Positions 47,201 through 55,826 of a stretch of DNA of 64,000 nucleotides are shown piece after piece. The notes beneath the pieces were generated by a model. That model was not told the DNA's origin. It worked only from the letters and a program-made list of their open reading frames with translations, and ran no database searches. A program made the translations under genes and the position numbers. The DNA is from Robbsia andropogonis (lineage in GTDB: Bacteria > Pseudomonadota > Gammaproteobacteria > Burkholderiales > Burkholderiaceae). The first letter of the stretch is position 1, and each line of letters begins with the position of its first letter. The stretch covers positions 62,001-126,000 of the forward strand of contig NZ_LAQU01000007.1 in NCBI RefSeq assembly GCF_000970345.1, given 5' to 3'.

Positions 47201-47665
47201 TTTTCCAGCCTATTGACGTGTATACCGACTTCCGCCTACGTTCTGCAGCATCTGATCAATCGACCGGGGTATTGGTTGGGCGATCCGTATGTCATCGTGA
47301 ATATGAACGTGTCCTGGCGTAAATGGGCATTGATTTGGCATCTCGAGCGGATGCCGGATTTATTCGACTTGGCAGAAAAGCAAGGAATCGATAAGGGTTT
47401 GCTGGCACCATACCGTCGCAACCACTGCGCGGATGCCGCGAATTGGGCGCGGACTGTCTATTTTGGCGACGATGATTTGCTGGCGAGCATGTTCTCGATG
47501 GAGCGCTTACTTGAACGATGCAAGCATATTCCTGAGTTCCAGGCACAGCTCGGCGCGTTGCGACACGTCTATGAATTGGCGTTTATTCAGCATCGCGTCG
47601 TTGCGGATCAGACACCGCCATGGCGTCTTTTCCAGGGCTTCAACTTGCTTAGCTTGGATGATTGA
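44225..47665 (+). CDS. Three-domain glycosyltransferase (GT4-GT4-GT2 fusion)
   Basis: A 1146-residue fusion. Domain 1 (about 1-390) and domain 2 (about 395-785) are tandem GT4 units with matching landmarks: NSGVQRVVRGLSRGL and NSGVQRVVRQLSASL; SVGTIEPRKNQ and MVGTMEPRKNH; EEGYGLPIAESLWLGVPCLC and LEGFGLPVLESLWHGRPCIC. The third (about 798-1080) is a GT-A GT2 domain with LLSVCVSTYNRAEWL, LVVDNASTDHT and the metal-binding CGDDD. ATG 44225 follows AAGGAAAG. Tandem GT4 proteins such as WbdA build repeating units in ABC-exported O-antigens; the same role is plausible here. Sugars and linkages are unknown. Confidence 0.9.
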   Translation: MKRIFVYAEHTAQSPANSGVQRVVRGLSRGLQYLVDEVVFVRWCPESLSLVRLSADQLTHLAQWSGPVADVSAAGAGESLHLDGRDKATLDGSWLVIPEVTHLTFQPSPPTEEILMYARRFKMKTAAIAYDLIPLKREEYVSVRDTHSVYMQRLALADLIVPISETAAADIRHFFKHTAKAAEFVLPVVQSLLLPHELPDIARAQFPAPTSDVIRIVSVGTIEPRKNQLRLIETFKRFRISHPDIACELKIVGNVHPLEQARLAELMLDEPAIEVLNYVPDEQVVALYRTSAFSAFPSVEEGYGLPIAESLWLGVPCLCANFGSMAEIAVGGGALCVDTRDPDALYEGLERLMLDGALRERLRAEAANRDLSTWRDYATSFLRLLERTPGVSRALIWVNSTVAYHGNSGVQRVVRQLSASLEKLGVALSYVAWDAERGNFRTISSEEAQHLSLWHGPTTNHPLSLSQDLSDAWLIIPELVLPNPNAEQVITAAKGRGLHVATIFYDLIPVTLTDMYPIEAQAGYHLFFKMIALSDLLIPISRTMGEDLWRYYCHQLDRLTTIKSRIHALPLPGEMRTFPRNVEVKRSDRGAEEVKILMVGTMEPRKNHLTAIHGFRLARTLLRDRGNPVQLKLTFAGSTKDHSRYAEDILAEIAGDADVAVVELPTDEQLATLYRECDFTLFPSLLEGFGLPVLESLWHGRPCICSDAGAVAEVAEGGGCVTFDAHDGDALGEQIARLASDPAERHALSEQAVTRRISSWDEYARDLSWLMRREQPTFPATIERYFPAWRNAPPKRRGGPLLSVCVSTYNRAEWLRHSLRGLIDSVALRPDGVEILVVDNASTDHTPEVMEAFLSVPNLRYHRNEVNVGMLGNLAVTSKLAEGDYVWICGDDDLVREGVVPRIMDIIRDHPRSEIIYLNYAYTHFDQPEELDNIDDIVDKSIPIAQPSRSHFCEEVRHFAGYNENLFTAIYACVFRRDHAIGAYTQDTSGVPFSSLLTCIPTSAYVLQHLINRPGYWLGDPYVIVNMNVSWRKWALIWHLERMPDLFDLAEKQGIDKGLLAPYRRNHCADAANWARTVYFGDDDLLASMFSMERLLERCKHIPEFQAQLGALRHVYELAFIQHRVVADQTPPWRLFQGFNLLSLDD

Positions 47666-47674
47666 GTCGTCGAC

Positions 47675-49483
47675 ATGTTAATACCGCAATTACGTTCCCG
47701 ATTTCTGTTCCCGCTTGCGGAAAAAATGTCCGGCCGGAATGTCAACTCGCGTCTGGCATGGTTACACGAGACGTTCAATGAGCATTGGGCGCAACGAAAG
47801 CATGCAAATACCGTGCGATTGGTTGAGGTGCTGCAAAATGCCAAGTACGAGATTCCGTTCTATCGGGACATGTTCCAGAAAGTTCGTTTCGACCCACTAC
47901 GTGTTTTGAAAGATGTTCGCTATTTCGAGAAGCTGCCGGTGCTGACGAAAGAGGATATTCGCGAAGCAGGAGAGCGTTTGCTCCATCCTTCGTGTCGTAA
48001 ATATCTTTCGGTGCACGTGAGCAAGACGAATGGCTCAACTGGCAGCGCATTGCCAATCTACTACACCCCAGCGGCGAAGGACTACTCCGCGGCGGTGACG
48101 CGACTGAGTCAGGAATGGGTGGGGTTTGGTGCCGACAAGTTGCAATTGCATATCTCATCGGCATTTCCCGGCGAAACGCCTAAGGTCGCGAAGAGGCAAG
48201 AGTGGTGGCGTCAGCAGGCTACCAACCGAATCGGCGTTGAATGTTCGGATTGGAGCCCGGAAAGTCTGACGGCCCTATGGAACCAGATCCGTGATGCGCG
48301 TGCCTATCTTGTGCAGGGGCATCCATCCACGATGTATGCACTGGCACGCCATGTGACGGACAGTGTTGGCAAGCAGCCAGGTGCATTTGCCGTATTTGTT
48401 TCAACTGGTGAAACCTTGACGCTGCAACAGCGGGAGACTATTGAATCTGCCTTTGCTTGCCGTGTGGCCAATCGGTACGGCAACGCCGAATTTGGCATCG
48501 TCGCGCATGAACGGTTTGTGTCACACGACACGGGCGGCATCGCGACGGATGAGGTGCTCACCGCTGCTTCTGCTGCGGAGTCGCGCTTTATGCAGGTGAT
48601 GGATCCCTACGTCTGGGTTGAGTCACTGAGTGGGGGGGCGGATAGCGGTGGTTCGCTGGTTGTCACCGATCTGACGAATTTTTCGTCGCCACTGATTCGA
48701 TATGCGACCGGCGATGAAGGCACGTTGCGTGCTGGACGTGATGGCCTCTACCTGGAAACGGTCTCGGGGCGCGTTCACGATCAGATAGTCGTGTCGCAAC
48801 GCGCCTACCCGACACATTGGTTTCAAGATTTTTTTACCCGGCTTGGTATTGTCGACGACTTTCAGTTTGTACGTGCGGAAGGCGCGCTGTTGGAATTGCG
48901 AATTTGCCTTTTGAAAGGGGCGTCTGAAGCCGCGGTGAGGTCGACCTTGGCAGAAAGCTTTCCTGACGAACCGTTCAACACGACATTTGTTGAACGTGGA
49001 GAGTTTGTACGCGTCGGGCAGCAGCAGAAGTTCCGCTACCTTGTGGACTTGAAGGCGCCGCCCGGCGTCGCGGCTGCATCACCGCAATCGGCTCCGCCGT
49101 TGTTTTCCGGCAAAAACGATGCCCGTACCTTTTTGTATCGGAACGGTTGGAATGATGAAGAGGTCTACCCATCGGGAAGCTTTCGGTGGATGGGGCGCCG
49201 TGGCGAAATCGTGCTCAATCCGCACAAGCCTTTGAAACGTTTGACGCTGGCATTTGATTATCCCTCCGATGCAAAGAAGTTTCCAACCTTGTCCGTACGT
49301 GAAAACGGCAAAGTGCTCGAGACCTTTTTCGTTACCGGTGGCCCTCAATCGATCAGTGTCGCATTACCGGAGTCAACGCAGACCGGCCCTCGGATCGTGG
49401 TGCTCGACGTGAATGCGCTGTATCCAGTGCCTGGAGACCATCGAGAACTAGGGCTGAAGGTTCACGGTATCGATTTTCAATAG
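47675..49483 (+). CDS. CapK/PaaK-like adenylate-forming protein with extra C-terminal domain
   Basis: A 602-residue protein. Residues 1-430 match the phenylacetate-CoA ligase-like CapK family: HVSKTNGSTGSALPIYYTP is the phosphate-binding loop, STGETLTLQQRETIESAF and NRYGNAEFGIVAHE are later core motifs, and IRYATGDEG holds the conserved Asp. Residues about 470-602 form a separate, strand-rich segment, perhaps a carbohydrate-binding-like module (KRLTLAFDYPSDAKKFPTLS). CapK proteins are common in polysaccharide loci but their reaction is unproven; activation of an acyl or amino acid decoration is a guess. ATG 47675 lies ten bases after the previous stop. Confidence 0.8.
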   Translation: MLIPQLRSRFLFPLAEKMSGRNVNSRLAWLHETFNEHWAQRKHANTVRLVEVLQNAKYEIPFYRDMFQKVRFDPLRVLKDVRYFEKLPVLTKEDIREAGERLLHPSCRKYLSVHVSKTNGSTGSALPIYYTPAAKDYSAAVTRLSQEWVGFGADKLQLHISSAFPGETPKVAKRQEWWRQQATNRIGVECSDWSPESLTALWNQIRDARAYLVQGHPSTMYALARHVTDSVGKQPGAFAVFVSTGETLTLQQRETIESAFACRVANRYGNAEFGIVAHERFVSHDTGGIATDEVLTAASAAESRFMQVMDPYVWVESLSGGADSGGSLVVTDLTNFSSPLIRYATGDEGTLRAGRDGLYLETVSGRVHDQIVVSQRAYPTHWFQDFFTRLGIVDDFQFVRAEGALLELRICLLKGASEAAVRSTLAESFPDEPFNTTFVERGEFVRVGQQQKFRYLVDLKAPPGVAAASPQSAPPLFSGKNDARTFLYRNGWNDEEVYPSGSFRWMGRRGEIVLNPHKPLKRLTLAFDYPSDAKKFPTLSVRENGKVLETFFVTGGPQSISVALPESTQTGPRIVVLDVNALYPVPGDHRELGLKVHGIDFQ

Positions 49484-49566
49484 GAAATCGCGCGTTTTGA
49501 TACCGTGATGTATGGTCTTGCGCCGTTGTGATTTGGTGTCACGGCGCGTTCTCAGATAGAAATAAG

Positions 49567-49589
49567 ATGGACTTCAAATGGAAGTCCAT
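49567..49589 (+). other. Hairpin just upstream of the beta-helix gene
   Basis: ATGGACTTC and GAAGTCCAT form a perfect 9-bp stem with a 5-nt loop, ending 11 bases before the start codon. GCGGAAAACG follows, so it is not a T-tailed terminator. It could affect translation or mRNA stability between capK and the next gene. Confidence 0.5.
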
Positions 49590-49600
49590 GCGGAAAACGA

Positions 49601-50749
49601 ATGATTCATATAATTGCTGACGGTTATACGGACTGCTCGCGCGCAATCAATCGCGCAATCGAACTACTTCCTCCGCATGGTGGGGAGATCGTATTGCCTG
49701 CCGGTGATATTTTGTTGCGTCAGCCCATTCGGATCGAAAACGGGCGTGTCAGTATTCGCGGCGCAGGACGAGAGGTCTCCCGCCTTATCATCGATTCACC
49801 CGAAGGAACCGGCATCCATATCGAAAGTCCAACTGGGCAGGTTTCGCGGGTCAAGATAGCCGACCTTTCAATCAACACTGTACGTACGCTGACGACGGGT
49901 GCCGGCATTCAAATAGTCCGTGGCTATGACGTTCGCGTCACAAATTGCCTGTTGGCGAATCTATATTGCGGTATTGATTCGCTTGATTCGAGTTTCGTCT
50001 ATTTCACGGACTGCGAGGTTATCGACCCGTTGGCTGAAACAGGTGTTGGTTTGCTTGTGCATGGTAGCGGCGTGCACAACGACCAGTATTTGCAGCGTGT
50101 CTTCGTTCAGACACGCCAGCAGGTCACGCCGTGCGAGGCAGGCATCCGCATCGCGAATTCACAAGGGTTCTGGGTTGATCAGTGTGGCGTCTTTCATTGC
50201 AAAACAGGGTTGCACTTGCTCGCGATGGCAGGGATGACGCTCGAACATGGCTTTTTGTCGAATAACGCCATCGACACGTGCGAAGGCCCGGGCATCCTGA
50301 TCGAGTCGGGTGAGGGCGCCGTTGTGCGCCGCATACAGTCGACGAGTGATTGGTCGTGCAGCAATGCAGGGCACGGTGTGATTCTGAATGCGAACGATGG
50401 CAATATTGACGACGTGAAGCTCATGGGTTCCCGCGTGTACGGTAACGGCGGTGACGGGATCTTCGTCGGCAATGTCGGTACCTTGCAGGTTGATAATTGC
50501 AACGTGGCGGGAAATGGCCGAAATGGTGTGTCATCCGGTCTGTCTGTCAATGGACGTTGCAGCAGTTTGGCCGTACGGAACTGCACGATTGGCGCCTTCT
50601 CGGGCTATCCGAACACGCAAGCATATGCCCTTGCCGGTCTGGATGGGGCCGAGCGAGCGATCGTCACCGGCAATGTTTTTGAGCCCAATCGGTTGGGCGT
50701 GTACGCTTCACATCCGGCACGCGCGCTGATTGCCAACAACCTGGAATGA
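49601..50749 (+). CDS. Right-handed parallel beta-helix protein (pectate-lyase-like)
   Basis: A 382-residue protein made of beta-helix coils. The N-terminal cap has AINRAIELLPPHGGEIVLPA, and ISIRGAG-type coil starts appear (VSIRGAGREVSRLIID). Repeating units such as VTNCLLANLYCGIDSLDSS, VDNCNVAGNGRNGVSS and VRNCTIGAFSGYPNTQ stack Asn/Cys ladders. Such folds bind or cut carbohydrates, or act as epimerases. It has no signal peptide, so it may act in the cytoplasm on the growing polymer, or be exported by another route. The catalytic residues cannot be identified. The next gene starts three bases after its stop. Confidence 0.8.
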   Translation: MIHIIADGYTDCSRAINRAIELLPPHGGEIVLPAGDILLRQPIRIENGRVSIRGAGREVSRLIIDSPEGTGIHIESPTGQVSRVKIADLSINTVRTLTTGAGIQIVRGYDVRVTNCLLANLYCGIDSLDSSFVYFTDCEVIDPLAETGVGLLVHGSGVHNDQYLQRVFVQTRQQVTPCEAGIRIANSQGFWVDQCGVFHCKTGLHLLAMAGMTLEHGFLSNNAIDTCEGPGILIESGEGAVVRRIQSTSDWSCSNAGHGVILNANDGNIDDVKLMGSRVYGNGGDGIFVGNVGTLQVDNCNVAGNGRNGVSSGLSVNGRCSSLAVRNCTIGAFSGYPNTQAYALAGLDGAERAIVTGNVFEPNRLGVYASHPARALIANNLE

Positions 50750-50752
50750 TTT

Positions 50753-51406
50753 ATGAAAAGTGCCACGTTGCTGACCACTGCTGGCTTGTCTGTTCGTTTT
50801 CCACAATCTGGTGGATCGTTTTGGGCATGGGCGGCCGGCAAGCTGAAAAACTTGGGCAACCGCGATGGCTTTGTTTCAAAAGGCGGTGGCGTGTTGTGTG
50901 AGTACCGCGGCTTTCAACTTCGCGAGGGGGAGTGCTATGCCTTATGCGGCCGGGAGGGTTTCGTATCGGCCGCGTTGTTTGACCTCGTCGAGGGAAAATA
51001 CCGGAAACACGCGGGCACGATTTCCATGTCGGGCGGCTTCATTTCGTCGCGTCAGCAATTCGACCAACTGCGGTCAAATACGACGCTTCAAGCGCTTTTT
51101 CGTTCGCGCGCGGATTTGGAGAAACTCCTTTCTTTCGCGGATCTCTTCGCGCAGGCCAGTCTGCGGTTGGAGGATCTGGCCTGGAGCGAAAAAGTCCGCT
51201 TTTCCGTCGCGCTGGCGCTGCTTTCATCCGAGCGTTTGGTTGTGATTGACGAAAGACTATTCGCGTGCGATACCACCTTCATTGCAAAGGTGCTGGAGCA
51301 AATCCGTTTCGCGAAGGCGCAAGGGCGTGCGTTTCTCCTGGCGGCCCCTCACTGGGATGCTGTGAAACCGGTTGCTGATAAAGCAATTGGGTTTAAGATT
51401 AGTTGA
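50753..51406 (+). CDS. ABC ATPase-like protein with degenerate nucleotide site
   Basis: A 217-residue protein whose layout follows Wzt/KpsT-type ATPases. FQLREGECYALCGREGFVSA stands where Walker A (GxxGxGKST) should be, so the Lys and Ser/Thr are gone. The signature LSGG/YSSG is WSEKVRFSVALAL. Walker B is RLVVIDERL with the Glu kept, and a possible H-loop His lies in LLAAPHWDAV. ATP hydrolysis is unlikely. It may bind the Wzm/Wzt exporter as a non-catalytic partner, or be a decaying copy; the frame is fully open. Family relation is inferred from motif order and spacing. Confidence 0.6.
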   Translation: MKSATLLTTAGLSVRFPQSGGSFWAWAAGKLKNLGNRDGFVSKGGGVLCEYRGFQLREGECYALCGREGFVSAALFDLVEGKYRKHAGTISMSGGFISSRQQFDQLRSNTTLQALFRSRADLEKLLSFADLFAQASLRLEDLAWSEKVRFSVALALLSSERLVVIDERLFACDTTFIAKVLEQIRFAKAQGRAFLLAAPHWDAVKPVADKAIGFKIS

Positions 51407-51431
51407 AAGATAGATAATTTTGGAGTGTGCG

Positions 51432-52670
51432 ATGAGTTCCTACAAAAGAATTTCACGTTGCCGGGTTGGGCAGAGTGAAAATTTGGTTTCCGTGCTGAAC
51501 CTGGGCCATCAGGCCCTTACAGGCGTGTTTCCGCGTTCGACCGATGAAGCCGTGACCGTGGGTCCTTTAGAGCTTGTCTGGTCGCCGGACAGTGGTTTAC
51601 TGCAGTTGGCACATTCCTATGAGCCGTCCGAAATGTACGGCGATAACTATGGCTATCGATCGGGTCTGAATCAGTCCATGGTCAGCCATCTTACGGATAA
51701 GATCGCCTATTTGGAGCGTCTCAATCCATTGCGTAGCGGCGATGTCGTTCTGGATATCGGCAGTAACGATTGCACGACCCTCAAGGCGTATCAAACCGGA
51801 GGTGTGCGTCGAATCGGGATTGACCCGACTGGCAAAAAGTTTATCGAGTATTACCCATCCGACGTGACGTTGGTGCCGGACTTCTTTTCGGCCGATGCGT
51901 ATCGGTCCGTCGAGAAAAAGCAAGCCAAGATCGTGACGTCAATCGCGATGTTCTATGATTTGGAAGCACCGATCGAGTTCGCCAAGCAAATCGAGTCGAT
52001 TCTCGCCGATGACGGGATATGGCATTTCGAGCAAAGCTACATGCCTTCGATGCTCCGCTTGAATTCATACGACACAATCTGCCATGAGCATCTGGAGTAT
52101 TACTCGCTCCACGTGGTCAAGACGATTCTTGAAAAGGCTGGCTTGCGTCTGGTCGATGTGGTGATGAACGCCGTGAATGGCGGGAGCTTTGCGGTTACGG
52201 CGGCAAAAGCGGGCAACAAGTCCGTGAAGTCGAACCAGCCGGTTATCGACTGGATGCTCGAGCAAGAAGACCGTATGGGGTTGAACACCCCACGGCCTTA
52301 TCGCGAATTCGAGGAACGCGTGTTCCGCCATCGTGATGATCTGACCCGCTTGATTCGAAGCCTTACGGCGGATGGCAAGAAAGTGTTGGGTTATGGCGCA
52401 TCGACGAAGGGCAATGTCGTCCTGCAGTTCTGCGGATTGACGGCTAACGATATTCCGGCAGTCGCCGAAATCAATTCCGAAAAATTCGGACGTTTCACGC
52501 CTGGTAGTCATATTCCGATTGTCTCCGAAGCCGAGGCGCGGGCGATGAATCCAGACTATTTCCTGGTTCTTCCTTGGCATTTCAAGGACGGCATTTTGCG
52601 TCGAGAAAAAGAGTATTTGGCGAGCGGTGGGCGTTTTATTTTCCCATTCCCCGAAATCGAGATCGTTTAA
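51432..52670 (+). CDS. SAM-dependent C-methyltransferase-like protein (three-domain sugar methyltransferase family)
   Basis: A 412-residue protein with the layout of NDP-sugar C-methyltransferases (NovU/TylC3 group). The N-terminal zinc domain is degenerate: CRVGQSENLVSVLNLG has one Cys where two are usual, and WSPDSGLLQL lacks both Cys of the second pair. The SAM domain has VVLDIGSNDCTTLKAYQ and IGIDPTGK. The C-terminal domain shows GYGASTKGNVVLQFCGL and YFLVLPWHFKDGI. It may methylate a sugar intermediate or have been recruited for another step. ATG 51432 follows TGGAG. It precedes gmd by 24 bp. Confidence 0.8.
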   Translation: MSSYKRISRCRVGQSENLVSVLNLGHQALTGVFPRSTDEAVTVGPLELVWSPDSGLLQLAHSYEPSEMYGDNYGYRSGLNQSMVSHLTDKIAYLERLNPLRSGDVVLDIGSNDCTTLKAYQTGGVRRIGIDPTGKKFIEYYPSDVTLVPDFFSADAYRSVEKKQAKIVTSIAMFYDLEAPIEFAKQIESILADDGIWHFEQSYMPSMLRLNSYDTICHEHLEYYSLHVVKTILEKAGLRLVDVVMNAVNGGSFAVTAAKAGNKSVKSNQPVIDWMLEQEDRMGLNTPRPYREFEERVFRHRDDLTRLIRSLTADGKKVLGYGASTKGNVVLQFCGLTANDIPAVAEINSEKFGRFTPGSHIPIVSEAEARAMNPDYFLVLPWHFKDGILRREKEYLASGGRFIFPFPEIEIV

Positions 52671-53732
<1,062 letters not shown>

Positions 53733-53733
53733 T

Positions 53734-54645
53734 ATGAATGGCCAACGTCGTGCGTTGATCACCGGTGTCGAAGGTTTTACGGGTCGATACCTGCGTCGCG
53801 AAATGGCCTCGTCAGGCTGGGATGTATTCGGTATCGGAACGCATGCGAAAGACGATGATCCGACTTATCGAAAGGTAGATCTGTTAGATAAGGCTGCCCT
53901 GTCTGACTGGATCAACGTCGTTGCGCCAGACGTCGTGCTGCATTTGGCCGGAATCGCGTTTGTCGGACATGGTGACTCCGACGCCATCTACAATATCAAT
54001 CTGATGGGGAGTCGCAACCTTCTCGCGGCGCTTGCCGCCAGTGCAAAGCGCCCCGAGGCCGTGTTGCTGGCAAGCAGTTCCAATGTATATGGAAACGCAG
54101 CCGGTGGCGTCTTGGACGAAAATTCGATTCCCCATCCAGTCAATGACTACGCCGTGAGCAAGCTTGCCATGGAGCATATGGCGCGGCTGTGGCTCGATCG
54201 ACTTCCTATTATCATTGCTCGCCCTTTCAATTACACGGGTGTCGGTCAGAGTGAATCTTTCTTGCTGCCCAAGATTGTTTCGCATTTCAGGCAACGCGCC
54301 GACATGATCGAATTAGGTAATCTGGATGTATGTCGCGATTTTTCGGACGTGCGCTCCGTGGTGCAGGCGTATCGCAAATTGATCGAAGTGAAGCCTACTG
54401 GTGAGACGGTGAATATTTGTTCCGGTCGTACCAATTCGCTGCGAGATGTATTGCGGATGGTTGAGGCACTAAGCGGGCATAAGATGGCAGTCCGAGTGAA
54501 TCCTAATTTTGTTCGGAGTAACGAGGTCCGTTCACTGTCTGGTAATCCCGCAAAGCTGCATCGCTTGATAGGGGACTGGAATACGCCTCCCCTCGAAGAC
54601 ACCCTGCGTTGGATGTTGGGCGATGGTGCCATCGCGCCGGTTTAA
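53734..54645 (+). CDS. rmd: GDP-6-deoxy-D-mannose reductase (Rmd)
   Basis: A 303-residue SDR reductase finishing GDP-D-rhamnose. The nucleotide motif is TGVEGFTGRYL, the Ser is in ASSSNVYGN and the catalytic pair is YAVSKLAMEHM. IARPFNYTGVGQSESFLLPKI and GNLDVCRDFSDVRSVVQAY are typical of Rmd. It starts one base past the gmd stop, a coupled pair. D-rhamnose points to a rhamnan-type polymer, in line with the Wzm/Wzt exporter. It is convergent with the next glycosyltransferase. Confidence 0.92.
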   Translation: MNGQRRALITGVEGFTGRYLRREMASSGWDVFGIGTHAKDDDPTYRKVDLLDKAALSDWINVVAPDVVLHLAGIAFVGHGDSDAIYNINLMGSRNLLAALAASAKRPEAVLLASSSNVYGNAAGGVLDENSIPHPVNDYAVSKLAMEHMARLWLDRLPIIIARPFNYTGVGQSESFLLPKIVSHFRQRADMIELGNLDVCRDFSDVRSVVQAYRKLIEVKPTGETVNICSGRTNSLRDVLRMVEALSGHKMAVRVNPNFVRSNEVRSLSGNPAKLHRLIGDWNTPPLEDTLRWMLGDGAIAPV

Positions 54646-54716
54646 GGCGTTGTGTCTTAAGCCGGCCAGGTTTGTGGGGACACATTCATGGCTGAAGTCG
54701 GCACGTCCGCCTGATA

Positions 54717-55826
54717 TCAGGACCGAACGCAAAGCGACCGATATAATTCGACATAACCGCTTACCATTTGTTCGGCTGTAAAGTGGTCGCGATAGCGGCG
54801 CTCCGCAGCTTGGCCCATTTGTGCTGCGGCGGTGCGATGAAGCCACAGCCAGTCGATAGCTTGTCGCAAAGCTTGCGGGTTGTTCGGAGGTATCACACGG
54901 CCGGTTTCATTTGCCAGATTCACCCAACTCGTCCCCGTCCCGATCTCACACGACACCATCGGTTTGCCGTACATGGCTGCCTCAAGCAGTGAAATGCCGA
55001 ACGCTTCCGATCGCAAATGCGATGGAAACAAAAGTGCTTCACATTGCATCAACAATGCGACCTTGTCGATTTCATCGATAGAGCCAATAAAATGTACGTG
55101 AACGAGACCGAGACGCGTAGCTTGCGCTTTCAGCGCTGCTTCTTCACGTCCGTTGCCAACGATGACGACGGGATAACTGCTGCCAATCAGCGCATCCAAA
55201 AGCACATGCAAGCCTTTGTAGTAGCGCAGGTTGCCCACGAATAGAAAGAAGCGGGGACCAAAACGGGCCCGCCACGCTGCCAGCCGCTGGGTATCCGGCA
55301 CCGGGTAGGCCTCGCGGTCAATGCCGATTGGAATCACATCCACCTTCTCCTGAAAACGCTGAAGCACAGGGCTGGTGGCAACGTAATTCGGCGAGGTCGC
55401 CACGATCCGATCGACGCTCCCCAGAAAGCGCATCATCAGAGGTCGGTACAGCCTTAGCAGATTCTTCTGTTTGACGATGTCGGAGTGATAGGTAAGCACT
55501 GTCGGCTTACGCACACGCGTAAGGAAGTGAACCATATCGGCAAACGGATAGGGGAAGTGATAATGAATCACGTCCGCTTTTGCCGCGTGCGATTTGAACG
55601 CACTAAACGCTGTAGCGGAGAAGTTCGCTGACGCCAGAGAAATGTGTTCGCGAACACGATAATGCTTATGGTCGCCAAGGTCAGAGGTGCCAGTGTGCTT
55701 GCTCACCGTCATGACATCGGCTTGAATTCCCCGTTGCGCGGCGCCGGTGCACAACTGCCAAATTAATTGTTCGGCACCGCCATGCGAATCGGGTTTGTAG
55801 GTTTTATAGAAATGGAGAACGCGCAT
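54717..55826 (-). CDS. Glycosyltransferase, GT4 family
   Basis: A 369-residue GT-B transferase. The acceptor domain begins VLHFYKTYKPDSHGGAEQLI and has VIHYHFPYPFADM and LTYHSDIVKQKNLLRLYRPL. The donor domain has FLFVGNLRYYKGLHVLLDAL, VHFIGSIDEIDKVALL and SEAFGISLLEAAMYGKPMVSCE with the EX7E motif. It resembles mannosyl- and rhamnosyl-transferases of O-antigen loci (WbpY/WbdB-like), but this is only by pattern. Its start overlaps the stop of the AGE-family gene by one base (TAATG), so both form one minus-strand unit. Confidence 0.92.
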   Translation of the reverse strand: MRVLHFYKTYKPDSHGGAEQLIWQLCTGAAQRGIQADVMTVSKHTGTSDLGDHKHYRVREHISLASANFSATAFSAFKSHAAKADVIHYHFPYPFADMVHFLTRVRKPTVLTYHSDIVKQKNLLRLYRPLMMRFLGSVDRIVATSPNYVATSPVLQRFQEKVDVIPIGIDREAYPVPDTQRLAAWRARFGPRFFLFVGNLRYYKGLHVLLDALIGSSYPVVIVGNGREEAALKAQATRLGLVHVHFIGSIDEIDKVALLMQCEALLFPSHLRSEAFGISLLEAAMYGKPMVSCEIGTGTSWVNLANETGRVIPPNNPQALRQAIDWLWLHRTAAAQMGQAAERRYRDHFTAEQMVSGYVELYRSLCVRS

